Source of the DNA: an uncultured Clostridia bacterium
GTDB lineage: Bacteria > Bacillota > Clostridia > Christensenellales > UBA3700
DNA: 57,219 nucleotides
Reading direction: 5' to 3'
NCBI GenBank assembly: GCA_945872615.1
Contig: CAMBZZ010000009.1
Location: 1 to 57,219 of the forward strand
Of the stretch, positions 33,123 to 42,846 are shown one piece after another. How positions within the stretch are numbered: position 1 is the stretch's first letter; every line of letters begins with the position of its first letter. The notes beneath the pieces are model-generated. The model was given only the letters and a program-made list of their open reading frames with translations. It ran no database searches and was not told the origin of the DNA. A program made the translations under genes and the position numbers.

Positions 33123-35413
33123 TGACGGAGATATTGGCTCCCGCAGGAAGCGTATCGGCTCTAAAATCGGCGATATTTTGGGGCGCGGACGCGGTATATC
33201 TCGGTTTGGACTGCTTCAACGCCCGTATCAAAGCCGATAACTTTAGCCTCGACAACATAGCCGAGTATATAGACCTTGCGCATTTGTTCGGCGTCAAGGT
33301 TTATATCACTTTTAATACCAACGTGCGTCAAAACGAGATGAGTTTGTTGGAGAAATACGTCCAAAAATGCGTGGAGAGCAAAGCCGACGCGTTTATCGTC
33401 ACAGACCTTGGCACGCTAGATATATTTAGACGATACGACGTGCCTTTACATGCGAGCACTCAATTAGGCGTGCATAATTTATTGGGCGCAAAATTACTCG
33501 AAAATCTCGGTTTTTGTAGAGTAGTGCTGGCGAGAGAAACGCTAGAGGAAGACATAAAAGAAATCAAGCAAAATACCAATCTCGAGATAGAACACTTCGT
33601 GCACGGAGCGTTGTGCGTAAGTTTTTCGGGCGGTTGTCTAATGTCGTCCTTTATGAGCGGAGATAGCGGCAACAGAGGTAGATGTAATCAGCCATGCAGG
33701 TTGCAATATAGCTCTTCGATCGGAGACGGCAAGCCTCGCTATTTGTTATCTCCCTCCGACCAATGTCTAATACAAAAGCTCGATAAATTGATTGAATCGG
33801 GCGTGGACAGCCTAAAAATCGAGGGTAGACTGAAGAGCCCGCATTACGTTGGGCAAGTAGTGTCGGCATATAGGCAAGTGATTGACAAGAAGAGCGTGGT
33901 TAGCGCCGAGATAAAGTCGGGACTGCTTAGAGCTTTTAATAGAGGCGGATTTAGCGAAGGTTATAATTATTGCGATACCAAAAAATTGATGAGCGTTGAC
34001 GTTCAAAACAATATCGGCGAGTATATCGGAGATATAATAGGCTATAAAAATAGCGAAATAATAGTCAAAAGCAATCAAAAATTGTCTATTGGCGACGGAA
34101 TAAAGATATTAGACGGCGATAGGCAATTCGGACTGACTGTAAGTAGAGTAAGAAACGATAAAAGTAAAATATTCGTCTTTTGCGATAAAATCGTCAATAA
34201 AGGTAAAGTATATATAACGTTGGACGGCGCTCAAGTAAAGAAATACGGCGATGTCGAGCCAAAACTGAAAGTAGATATATGCGTGACAGCTAAGATAGGC
34301 GAGCCTCTGAGTATCGTAGCCAAATACGAAGACTTTGAAAGTCGAGCAATAGGGGATACAATAGAAAAATCGCTAAAGTATAGTATTGACAAAGACAAGG
34401 TTGCCTCTATGGTCGACAGATTGGGAAATACTCCCTTTGTACTCGGCGAGGTAGAGGCGCGGTTGGATGAGAGCGCATTTATACCTGCTTCTGCAATCAA
34501 TGCCTTGCGTAGAGACGCTTTGGAAGGACTGAAAAGAAGAATATTGCAAAACTATGAAAAGGATATGCAAAAGGCTGACTTTGACTTGGCTAAGTCGTGC
34601 GTTTATAGAGGGATTGAAGTTGACAAGTCAATGCCTTTTGTTGAGGTTGCGAGCCTTGACGACCTTACCGACTATGCTCTACGAAACGCCAATATTGTCC
34701 TCAATCTACAACAAATCGACGACAAAACCCCTCAAAGTATTATAAATAATCAAGTTTTTTGTAATAATTTTGATATATTTATAAATAAAGGATATATTAG
34801 GCTGCCGAGGATTACAAGAGGAAAAGACGTGGCTATCGTCACTAATTTGATTGAAACATTAAAAGATCGTATCAAAGGAATAGTATGCGACAATCTGTAT
34901 GCCGTCGCTCTGGCAAAGCAATACGGACTTGCCAAAGTGGGCGGATACGGACTGAATATATACAATCAGAATGCAATGAAAGAATTGGAGCTTGATTATA
35001 CAATCGCGTCGCTCGAACTCAATCTGGGGCAACTAAAGAGTTTTGAACAAGGCAAAATAATGACCTTTGGTTACGGACCTGTGCAAGTAATGACATTGTC
35101 GCATTGTCCCGTGCAGTTGAATACGGGATGTAGTTGCGCTAATTGCAAGTACGAGGGAGAATTTTGGTACAAGGACAAACTAGCCGACTATCTTGTCGTA
35201 AGATATAAGTCGGGACATTGTTACTTTGCGCTCCACAATCCTTCTATTGTCGACGTAAGAGGTAAGTGGGAGCAAATACCGTACCAATCGTATATCAACG
35301 CGTTGGGTTTGAACAATGAACGATTAGATTGCGTGTTGAAGGATTTCGTACAAAGAAGAGGACAAAAGAGTAATAATTCTACTTGCGGACATTTGTTTAG
35401 AGGTGTAAATTGA
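33122..35413 (+). CDS. Peptidase U32 family protein with C-terminal DUF3656-type region
   Basis: The 763-residue protein begins with the U32 core MTEILAPAGSVSALKSAI and AVYLGLDCFNAR, and contains the signature EHFVHGALCVSFSGGCLMSS followed by the cysteine pair in GRCNQPCR (residues about 156-197). Despite the name, several U32 proteins (TrhP, UbiU/UbiV, RlhA) are oxygen-independent hydroxylases of tRNA, rRNA or quinones with iron-sulfur clusters held by such cysteines. The long C-terminal part with CPVQLNTGCSCANC near 660 adds four more cysteines. RNA modification is a reasonable inference, collagenase activity is not shown. It lies between pheT and mutS2, overlapping both. Confidence 0.85.
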   Translation: MTEILAPAGSVSALKSAIFWGADAVYLGLDCFNARIKADNFSLDNIAEYIDLAHLFGVKVYITFNTNVRQNEMSLLEKYVQKCVESKADAFIVTDLGTLDIFRRYDVPLHASTQLGVHNLLGAKLLENLGFCRVVLARETLEEDIKEIKQNTNLEIEHFVHGALCVSFSGGCLMSSFMSGDSGNRGRCNQPCRLQYSSSIGDGKPRYLLSPSDQCLIQKLDKLIESGVDSLKIEGRLKSPHYVGQVVSAYRQVIDKKSVVSAEIKSGLLRAFNRGGFSEGYNYCDTKKLMSVDVQNNIGEYIGDIIGYKNSEIIVKSNQKLSIGDGIKILDGDRQFGLTVSRVRNDKSKIFVFCDKIVNKGKVYITLDGAQVKKYGDVEPKLKVDICVTAKIGEPLSIVAKYEDFESRAIGDTIEKSLKYSIDKDKVASMVDRLGNTPFVLGEVEARLDESAFIPASAINALRRDALEGLKRRILQNYEKDMQKADFDLAKSCVYRGIEVDKSMPFVEVASLDDLTDYALRNANIVLNLQQIDDKTPQSIINNQVFCNNFDIFINKGYIRLPRITRGKDVAIVTNLIETLKDRIKGIVCDNLYAVALAKQYGLAKVGGYGLNIYNQNAMKELELDYTIASLELNLGQLKSFEQGKIMTFGYGPVQVMTLSHCPVQLNTGCSCANCKYEGEFWYKDKLADYLVVRYKSGHCYFALHNPSIVDVRGKWEQIPYQSYINALGLNNERLDCVLKDFVQRRGQKSNNSTCGHLFRGVN

Positions 35414-37761
35414 CAGACAATAAAACGTTGTTGACGCTCGAATACGACAAAATATTGGATATATTGGCTCAATATACCCAGTCTGAACCTACGAAAAAAT
35501 ACGTCAAAGGCATTACTCCCGCCACCGACAAAGAGCAAGTGGAATACGGATTGGACCTTACCGAGCAAGCCGATATTTTGGCATACGAACATTGCGCAAG
35601 TATCAGTCTTGCTTTTGACGATATGACGGAGATATTGGAAGCGTGCAAAAAGAACGCCGTCTTGAGCATTGCCGATATACTCAAAACGGGTAAACTTTTG
35701 CGCACGTGTTACAACATGCGCAAAGCCGTAGACGCAGTATCCGACGTAAGGCTTGACGATATAAGAGAGATTGTCAATAGTTTGTACACGGACAAGAGCC
35801 TTGAAAAAGCAATATCCGAAGCTTTTTCGGGAGAAAACGAAGTGAGTGACAACGCTTCGCACGAACTCAAGTCTATTAGACGACAGATAAGACTGTGCAA
35901 CGAAAGGATAAGGCAAAAACTTGCAAGTTATCTCAGCGGGTCTTTAGCGACGTATCTGCAAGACAACATCGTTACGGTGCGAAACAATAGGTACGTTTTG
36001 CCGGTCAAAGCCGAGTGTAGGTCGAGTGTAGAAGGCTTGGTACACGATAGGTCGGCTACCGGGTCGACTATCTATATAGAGCCAATCGGCGTCGTGGGAC
36101 TAAACAACGAGCTAAAAGGTTATTTGCTGGACGAAGCCAAAGAAATTGACAATATTTTGCGAAAATTCTCGGGCGATATAGCCGCTTCGGTTATGGCAAT
36201 CGAAGAATCGTATCGAGCGTTGATAATATTGGACAGTATATTTGCAAAAGCTTCTTACGCCAGAGCAATCAAGGGAGTAAGAGCTGAAATCAACGACGGC
36301 GGCATAGTCAAAATCATAGAGGGCAGACACCCGCTGATAGCAGCTAGCAAGGTTGTTCCCGTATCGGTGGAATTAGGCAAAGACTTTGATATAATGGTCA
36401 TTACGGGACCTAATACCGGCGGTAAAACCGTGTTGTTGAAACTCGTCGGACTTATCTGCCTTATGAGTTGTAGCGGTATGTTCGTACCTTGCAAGACGGC
36501 TACTTCGGTGTGCGTATTCGACAAGATATTTTGCGATATAGGGGACAATCAAAGCATTGAAAACAACTTATCCACCTTTAGTTCGCACATCAGCAATATA
36601 ACCTCAATCGTCAACGAGGCAACCGACAACTGCCTATGTCTATTGGACGAGTTGGGCGGCGGTACTAACCCTGCCGAAGGTAGCGCGCTGGCTATTGCCA
36701 TAATCGAGTACCTGAGAGGCAAAAACTGCCGTAGCGTTACCTCGAGCCACTACGACGAGTTGAAAGAATATGCGTTTAGTACCGATAGAGTGACCGTAGC
36801 GACGATGGACTTCGACCCTATTACTCTAAAGCCGACTTATAAATTGTTGGTTGGAATTGCAGGCGGGTCTAAAGCCTTGGAAATAGCAAGAAATTTCGGA
36901 CTAAAAGATGAAATTTTGCAACAAGCCAAAAGTCGCATAGGAAGCGGTAGGGTCGACTTCGACAAAGTGATGGCTATGGCGGAAAAAGCAAGACGCGAGG
37001 CGGAAGAACTCAAAGAAAATGCCGCCCGCGAGTATTTCGAGGCGGAAAAAATCAAAACGGAAAATAAAGCCTTAAGCCTTAGGCTCGAAGAAAGACAAAG
37101 AAAACTCGACGAAAAAATGCAAAAATCCGTCAAAGAACTGATGTCCGATTACGTCGAGCAAGCCGAAGAAATAATTGAGGAGTTGAAAGAAAATCTTGCC
37201 AAAGGCGATGAAAGCGCCTTGTTCGAAGCAAGAAAAAACAAAAAGAGACTCGAGAAAGCGTCGGTTGAGGAGAACTATCGAGAGGATATAGAAAAGATTG
37301 GCGGAAAAATTGCCGTGGGCGACGACGTTTACGTCGAGTCGCTAAAATCAAAAGCCGTCGTGCTAAGCATAAACGAGAAGAAAAACGAGTGTCTCATCAA
37401 AGCGGGTATAGTCAGCACTACCATAAAAATAAAAGACTGCGTCAAGATAAAAAAGGTAAAAAGAGAAGAGCCTAAAGGCAAGATTGTCAGAGTTGCCAGA
37501 GAACTGAAAAACGACGACGTAAAGCAAGAGGTCAACTTGATAGGAATGCGCTCGGACGAGGCGTTGGCTACCTTGGAAAGGTATCTGCACGACGCATTGG
37601 GTCACGGTTACAGTGAGGTGAGAATCGTACACGGCAAGGGTACGGGAATATTGCGAAAAGCAGTAGCAGAGTACCTTAAGTCTTGTCCGATAGTGAGCGA
37701 ATTTAGGCTAGGCAACTACGGTGAAGGAGATATGGGCGTAACCATAGCCAAATTGATATGA
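35410..37761 (+). CDS. mutS2: MutS2 family ATPase/endonuclease (RqcU)
   Basis: MutS2 splits collided ribosomes for quality control in Bacillus and also acts on recombination intermediates. The 783-residue protein has the MutS core and ATPase (Walker A GPNTGGKTV near 333, DELGGGTNPAEG for Walker B), a long coiled coil (about 515-640), and a C-terminal Smr domain with the motif VHGKGTGILR. It lacks the N-terminal mismatch-recognition domain, as expected. The start is TTG at 35410, overlapping the previous stop, with AGAGGTG upstream. Confidence 0.93.
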   Translation: MTDNKTLLTLEYDKILDILAQYTQSEPTKKYVKGITPATDKEQVEYGLDLTEQADILAYEHCASISLAFDDMTEILEACKKNAVLSIADILKTGKLLRTCYNMRKAVDAVSDVRLDDIREIVNSLYTDKSLEKAISEAFSGENEVSDNASHELKSIRRQIRLCNERIRQKLASYLSGSLATYLQDNIVTVRNNRYVLPVKAECRSSVEGLVHDRSATGSTIYIEPIGVVGLNNELKGYLLDEAKEIDNILRKFSGDIAASVMAIEESYRALIILDSIFAKASYARAIKGVRAEINDGGIVKIIEGRHPLIAASKVVPVSVELGKDFDIMVITGPNTGGKTVLLKLVGLICLMSCSGMFVPCKTATSVCVFDKIFCDIGDNQSIENNLSTFSSHISNITSIVNEATDNCLCLLDELGGGTNPAEGSALAIAIIEYLRGKNCRSVTSSHYDELKEYAFSTDRVTVATMDFDPITLKPTYKLLVGIAGGSKALEIARNFGLKDEILQQAKSRIGSGRVDFDKVMAMAEKARREAEELKENAAREYFEAEKIKTENKALSLRLEERQRKLDEKMQKSVKELMSDYVEQAEEIIEELKENLAKGDESALFEARKNKKRLEKASVEENYREDIEKIGGKIAVGDDVYVESLKSKAVVLSINEKKNECLIKAGIVSTTIKIKDCVKIKKVKREEPKGKIVRVARELKNDDVKQEVNLIGMRSDEALATLERYLHDALGHGYSEVRIVHGKGTGILRKAVAEYLKSCPIVSEFRLGNYGEGDMGVTIAKLI

Positions 37762-38243
37762 GACATTCTTTGGAGATTAGTTGCGAAAAGCTTAAACCGA
37801 TAAAAATCATTTTGCTAGCGCTATGCCTTGTGATAGACTTTGGTAATCTATGGATATTTTTGGCGGGTATTGCTACGAAGAACGTATGGGAAATTGTTGA
37901 AAGCCTGGGCGTCTTTGCAATTTTGATATGCGTGAGGATAATTGCGTGCGCGTTGACTTATAAGTGGCAATATGATTTTGACGTCGAAAAAGTCGTAATA
38001 TCTAAGATTGTATGGAACAAAAAGCGTCAAAAAACGACGATAGAATATGCAAAGATCGAAAACGTAGAAAAAGTAGATCTAAATATCGAAAAAACAAGAA
38101 GCTCATCGGATGTGATACTTCTTGCTCCGAAAAATTGCAACTATGAAATATATGCGATAACTATAGGAAACAAGCGATATTTGATAGCTTTGGACGAATA
38201 CGGGTATTGCATGCTTAAAGGAAAAACTTATGATATATCTTGA
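37758..38243 (+). CDS. Small membrane protein, possible bacterial PH-like domain
   Basis: No family was recognised with certainty. The 161-residue protein has two transmembrane helices (about 17-38 and 50-68) and a cytoplasmic beta-rich part (YDFDVEKVVISKIVWNKK, then YAKIENVEKVD) resembling bacterial pleckstrin-homology-like membrane proteins. It overlaps mutS2 by four bases and the cysteine desulfurase by 14 bases, so it is translated as part of this operon. Confidence 0.65.
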   Translation: MRHSLEISCEKLKPIKIILLALCLVIDFGNLWIFLAGIATKNVWEIVESLGVFAILICVRIIACALTYKWQYDFDVEKVVISKIVWNKKRQKTTIEYAKIENVEKVDLNIEKTRSSSDVILLAPKNCNYEIYAITIGNKRYLIALDEYGYCMLKGKTYDIS

Positions 38244-39369
38244 CAACGCCGCGACCACCAAAATGGACGAGAGGTGCGTGGAAGTAATTAGAAAATACGG
38301 GGTAGACAGATTTTTTAATCCGTCGGCATTGTACGGCGAAGCCTTAAAGGTCGCCAACGATATAAAGGCTAGTCGTACAGCTATAGCTCGCTCTATAGGA
38401 GCCCAGCGAGAAGAAATAATATTTACCGCGTCGGGAAGCGAAGCCGACAACTTAGCCATGTTGTGCAGCGTCAAGTCCAAAAAAGGCAAGGTGATAGTGG
38501 GTGGCGGAGAACATTCCGCTGTATATGCTTGTGCTAACGAACTGTCTAATCGCGGCTACGACGTAGTATTTGCACCCGTAGACAGATACGGAAAAGTGAA
38601 ACTCGGCGAATTGGAAAGTATTGTCGACGACCAAGTGGTATTGGTCTCGATTATGCACGTGAGCAACGAGACGGGCGCAATAAACGATATTAAAAAAATA
38701 GCGGAACTCGTAAAAGCTAAGTCGCCTAGAGCGTTGGTGCACAGCGACGGAGTGCAAGCCTACGGCAAACTACCCATAAACGTCAAGAGCCTCGGCGTCG
38801 ATATGTACAGTATTAGTGCGCACAAAGTGCACGGTCCGAAAGGATTGGGCGCGTTGTACGTGAAAAAGGGATTGTATCTCAGACCAATTATATTCGGAGG
38901 CGGTCAAGAGGGAGGAGTAAGGTCTGCTACGGAAAACGTGACAAGTATTATGGCTCTAGGCGCAATAACCGAGATTGATAGCAAAGTTGTGATGAAAAAA
39001 TATCAAAATTATAAGGCTTTGCAAAGATACGCTATAGATAGGTTGACGAAGGCTTTGCCTGACTGCTTGATAAATACCGACGTAGATAATAGTGTGGGAA
39101 ACATAATCAGTCTGTCCCTTGCCGATATGCGCGGTGAAGTCGTGGTGCATTGTATGGAAGATATGGGAGTAATCGTCGGCACAGGCTCGGCGTGTTCGGC
39201 GGGAAAAGCAACCAAGCGTATTCCTAAAGCCTTGGGCATAGATCAGCGCTATGCTGACGGTATGCTGAGAATAAGTTTTGACGAGTATAGCACGCAAGCC
39301 GACGTTGATACTTGCGTAGATTGCCTTGTAAAAGTGGTAGAAAACTTGAAAAATTATCAAAGAAAATGA
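38230..39369 (+). CDS. Cysteine desulfurase (NifS/IscS family)
   Basis: This PLP enzyme takes sulfur from cysteine and hands it on as a persulfide. The 379-residue protein has the PLP lysine in SISAHKVHGPKG (K199) and the catalytic cysteine in GTGSACSAGK (C322) on a loop of the class I (NifS/IscS) type. It is directly followed by thiI, and NifZ/NifS-ThiI pairs in Bacillota supply sulfur for 4-thiouridine in tRNA, so that is its likely role here. Confidence 0.93.
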   Translation: MIYLDNAATTKMDERCVEVIRKYGVDRFFNPSALYGEALKVANDIKASRTAIARSIGAQREEIIFTASGSEADNLAMLCSVKSKKGKVIVGGGEHSAVYACANELSNRGYDVVFAPVDRYGKVKLGELESIVDDQVVLVSIMHVSNETGAINDIKKIAELVKAKSPRALVHSDGVQAYGKLPINVKSLGVDMYSISAHKVHGPKGLGALYVKKGLYLRPIIFGGGQEGGVRSATENVTSIMALGAITEIDSKVVMKKYQNYKALQRYAIDRLTKALPDCLINTDVDNSVGNIISLSLADMRGEVVVHCMEDMGVIVGTGSACSAGKATKRIPKALGIDQRYADGMLRISFDEYSTQADVDTCVDCLVKVVENLKNYQRK

Positions 39370-39379
39370 CGGAGAGATT

Positions 39380-40552
39380 ATGAAGAAAGTATTGTTACTT
39401 AGATGCGGAGAGATATTTTTGAAAGGAAAAAATAAAGCCTTTTTTGAAAACAAACTCATTGAGAATATCAAAAAGGCTTTGGAAGGATTGGAATATACCT
39501 TTATCAGAACGCAAAATAGATATTACGTCGAGGACTATGAGGAGTGGCTGCAAGACGAATTTGTCGATAGACTGACCAAGGTCTTTGGTTTGACGAGTCT
39601 CAGTATCGCTACCAAAATCAAGTCAGAATACGAACTTATGGGGCAAGCCGTGCAAGAATTGGTGCCTCAAGGTAATGCAAGCTTTAGAGTAAGCGTAACC
39701 AGAGCCGACAAAAGACTAGACAAAAACAGTATGCAAATAGCCGCAATGATGGGCGGTTATTGTCTCGATAAAAACCCTATGCTAAAAGTAGATTTGCATA
39801 AACCGCAAGTAGAAATCTTCGTTGACATTAGAGAAAAGGGGTATTCGTACGTATTTTCGGGCAAAATACCTTGCGCGGGCGGTATGCCGGTGGGAACAGC
39901 GGGTAGAGGTATGTTGCTGCTTAGCGGCGGTTTCGATTCTCCCGTTGCCGGTTGGAGAATGGCAAGGAGAGGTATGGAAATATATGCTATACATTATCAC
40001 AGCTATCCGCACACGAGCGAGCTTGCCAAACAAAAAGTCGTCGATTTGGCTCAAAAATTGACGAAATATTGCGGAAATATCAAGTTGTTTGTCGTTCCTT
40101 TTACCGATATTCAGCAAAAAATTCATCAATACTGTCGTGCCGATTATATGATTACCGTTATGCGTAGGATTATGTTGGATATAGCCGAAAGAACTGCCGT
40201 AAAATATGGTTGCGGCGCGCTGATTACGGGCGAAAGCCTCGCACAAGTTGCTTCTCAAACTACCGAGAGCATTACCGTCACCAACAACGCCGTCAACGTT
40301 TTGCCAATATTCAGACCGCTAATAGGAATGGACAAAAACGAGATAATGGATACCGCAAAGGCAATCGATACCTACGCTACTAGCGAGTTGCCGTACGAGG
40401 ACTGTTGCACGGTATTTTTGCCTAAATATCCCGTCATTAAACCATCGATACAAGTAGCGGTCAAAGAACAGTCCAGGATTGTAAACCTCGAAGAATCAAT
40501 ATCAGAAGCCATTGAGAACGTCGAGGTAATATCGCTTTCTCCGCTAAATTGA
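39380..40552 (+). CDS. thiI: tRNA 4-thiouridine synthase ThiI
   Basis: ThiI adenylates U8 of tRNA and installs sulfur; it can also serve thiamine synthesis. The 390-residue protein has an N-terminal ferredoxin-like domain, a THUMP domain (about 60-165) and a PP-loop ATPase with LLSGGFDSPVAG near 178-189. The C-terminal rhodanese domain of the E. coli protein is absent, as is usual in Bacillota, where a partner NifS donates sulfur. The stop lies only two bases from the stop of the convergent penicillin-binding protein gene, with no terminator between. Confidence 0.95.
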   Translation: MKKVLLLRCGEIFLKGKNKAFFENKLIENIKKALEGLEYTFIRTQNRYYVEDYEEWLQDEFVDRLTKVFGLTSLSIATKIKSEYELMGQAVQELVPQGNASFRVSVTRADKRLDKNSMQIAAMMGGYCLDKNPMLKVDLHKPQVEIFVDIREKGYSYVFSGKIPCAGGMPVGTAGRGMLLLSGGFDSPVAGWRMARRGMEIYAIHYHSYPHTSELAKQKVVDLAQKLTKYCGNIKLFVVPFTDIQQKIHQYCRADYMITVMRRIMLDIAERTAVKYGCGALITGESLAQVASQTTESITVTNNAVNVLPIFRPLIGMDKNEIMDTAKAIDTYATSELPYEDCCTVFLPKYPVIKPSIQVAVKEQSRIVNLEESISEAIENVEVISLSPLN

Positions 40553-40554
40553 CT

Positions 40555-42795
40555 TTATATTTGCCATTGATATATCGTCTCGGGTTTGCCTATGATTTTG
40601 ACGCCTTGGTCGTCGTAATAGTAGGCTATCAAAGTGTACTTTTCGCCAAATAACGATGACTTGGTCGTGCGGTCAATGTCGAGCGTCGTCTTACCGTTGA
40701 GGTCGGTAAGATCTTGCAATAATACTTCGTCGGAGACTATATTGCGATAATACAAGGCGTATCTTAGCCGTGGATTGGCGGTGAAGGATACGCTTATTTT
40801 GTCGTTTTGTACTTGACAAATGAAGTCTTTGATTGACATATCTTCGTAAGTCGTGTCGGTGACGCTCGGCAGACGACGGGCGTCAAACTCTACTGCAATA
40901 GTCTTAGAGATGGGAGAATGCTCGCCCGATAAAACTATAGAGTGCTCGATGTCGTAGGAATATTTGTCAATATTCTTAGTAACTAGATTACTAGGCTTGT
41001 CAAACTTAGTCGGTTTAGACGAGGAATAGATAGAAGAAAGTATCGTCTTGGTCATTAGCGTCGGTTGTCCGCCTCCAGTGACCGTGCCGTCAAGAGGAGT
41101 ATTGTCGATGCCTCCCATCCAAGATAATATCGTGTGTTGTTTGGTGTAGGCTACGCAGTATGCGTCGGTATTGAATGCGTGGTCGCCGTATGCGGCGGTA
41201 CCTGTTTTGCAGGCGACGTCAAAGTCGAGAGTATTGAGCTTTTTGCCCGTACCGCTCTTGGCTGTTTCTATCAGCATATCTGTGACGAAGTAACTTGTCG
41301 TATCGTCGAACACTTTTGTCGGCGTAGGATTGTGAGAGTATTGCAGTATATCGTCTATATATATGCTTTTGACCATGGTAGGACGGGAATAATTGCCACC
41401 GCGAGCCAAGGTTGCGTATCCGCCGACAAGTTGGGTGAAAGTTATACCGTAGGTCATACCTCCCAATGCGAGCGATAAGTTGTCGTCCTTAGGGTCGAAA
41501 GTAAAATCCATTTTGCTCATATAGTTTTTTGCATTTTCGACGCCGACTATATCTAACAGCTGAACTGCCGGGACGTTTTGAGAGAATATTAGAGCGTCTT
41601 TGAGTGAAGTCCAACCGAGATAGTTGTCGTGATAGTTGGAAGGAGAGTAGCCGTCAAAGTCGGTTTTGACGTCGTTGACCATAGTCATAGGGTGAGCGTA
41701 GCCCATATCAATAGAAGGAGCGTAGGCAATGAGCGGTTTGATAACCGAGGCAGGCTGTCTCTTAAACGTGGCTAAATTGTGATTACGTTTGCCGTAATAC
41801 GCTTCGATTGCACTAGTGGAGTTGTCGAGTATCATCGAGCAACAATCGGTAGCGTCAAAATCGACGTAATATCTACGATCTTGTATCGTATTAAATAAAG
41901 TATTTTGTTTGGCGGGGTCTAGATAAGTGTAAATCTTTACGCCTCGATATACAATTTCTTCTAGGTCGATTGACAATATATTTGCCACTTCGTATAGAGC
42001 ATTTTCGACGTAATTTGAGTATATATTATTCTCGTTTAGCTCGTTATTTATAATAATTTCGTCATTTTTATAATTATCAGGTGTAATATATCCTTGCTGG
42101 GTCATGCAGTCTAAAACAATTTCGGCTCGTTGCAAAGCATTGTCGTAATTGTTGATTGGATTGTATTTGGTAGGGCTTTTGACTATGCCTGCAAGCATTG
42201 CACATTCGGAAACGTTGAGTTGATTTAACTCTTTGCCGAAAAATCGCTTAGCCGCATTCTTAACTCCGTATTGTCCCGAGCCAAAGTATAAAACGTTGAG
42301 ATACTTGACCAATATCTCTTGTTTGGAGATGGTTTTTTCCAACTTGACGGCAAGTTTGGCTTCTTTTAGTTTTCGATTGTATGATTGCTCAGAGGTTAGC
42401 ATGGTATTTTTGATGAGCTGTTGAGTAATCGTCGAAGCTCCTTGAATACGATTGCCTTTGATATTGTTGATAATAGCGCCGCCTATTCTTTTGTAATCAA
42501 GTCCGTGATGCTTAAAAAACCGCCTGTCTTCGATAGATACGAAGGCGTTGACTAGTTGAGACGGGATTTCGTCGAAAGTCTGAATGTAATTGTGCGCTTG
42601 TGCGTTGCATAAGACACCGTCTTTGTCATAGACTTTAGCTACTCCGAGATGAGAGTCTAGCATAGAAAAATCTACGTCACCGCTAATATATATATAAATT
42701 GCTAGCGACGTAAATATTATCGTAGTCAGTACAAACACGGTGACTAAAATTGCTATAGTTGTCTTTTTTATTATATTTTTTGTGCGCGCTTTCAT
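40555..42795 (-). CDS. Class A penicillin-binding protein (PBP1A type)
   Basis: This bifunctional enzyme polymerises glycan strands and cross-links peptides outside the membrane. The 746-residue protein has one N-terminal transmembrane helix (about 12-36), a GT51 glycosyltransferase domain (EDRRFFKHHG at 89-98 with catalytic E89, then GASTITQQL) and a transpeptidase domain (SVIK near 354, SQN, KTGTA near 528). A beta-rich C-terminal extension of about 110 residues follows. The ATG at 42795 replaces a longer frame to 43044, which would run into miaB and lacks a membrane helix at its start. No ribosome binding site is visible; a TATTAT at 42802-42807 sits at the leaderless position but without a good -35 box. 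Confidence 0.93.
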   Translation of the reverse strand: MKARTKNIIKKTTIAILVTVFVLTTIIFTSLAIYIYISGDVDFSMLDSHLGVAKVYDKDGVLCNAQAHNYIQTFDEIPSQLVNAFVSIEDRRFFKHHGLDYKRIGGAIINNIKGNRIQGASTITQQLIKNTMLTSEQSYNRKLKEAKLAVKLEKTISKQEILVKYLNVLYFGSGQYGVKNAAKRFFGKELNQLNVSECAMLAGIVKSPTKYNPINNYDNALQRAEIVLDCMTQQGYITPDNYKNDEIIINNELNENNIYSNYVENALYEVANILSIDLEEIVYRGVKIYTYLDPAKQNTLFNTIQDRRYYVDFDATDCCSMILDNSTSAIEAYYGKRNHNLATFKRQPASVIKPLIAYAPSIDMGYAHPMTMVNDVKTDFDGYSPSNYHDNYLGWTSLKDALIFSQNVPAVQLLDIVGVENAKNYMSKMDFTFDPKDDNLSLALGGMTYGITFTQLVGGYATLARGGNYSRPTMVKSIYIDDILQYSHNPTPTKVFDDTTSYFVTDMLIETAKSGTGKKLNTLDFDVACKTGTAAYGDHAFNTDAYCVAYTKQHTILSWMGGIDNTPLDGTVTGGGQPTLMTKTILSSIYSSSKPTKFDKPSNLVTKNIDKYSYDIEHSIVLSGEHSPISKTIAVEFDARRLPSVTDTTYEDMSIKDFICQVQNDKISVSFTANPRLRYALYYRNIVSDEVLLQDLTDLNGKTTLDIDRTTKSSLFGEKYTLIAYYYDDQGVKIIGKPETIYQWQI

Positions 42796-42811
42796 TTTAT
42801 TATAATACCAC

Positions 42812-42840
42812 TTGAATTTTTTTTGGATTTTAGTTATACT
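42812..42840 (+). promoter_or_regulatory. miaB operon promoter placed for a leaderless mRNA
   Basis: TTGAAT (42812-42817), 17 bp, TATACT (42835-42840). The predicted +1 is 42847, the A of the miaB ATG. Only 51 bp separate the divergent starts of miaB and the penicillin-binding protein gene. Confidence 0.7.
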
Positions 42841-42846
42841 TGTTGT

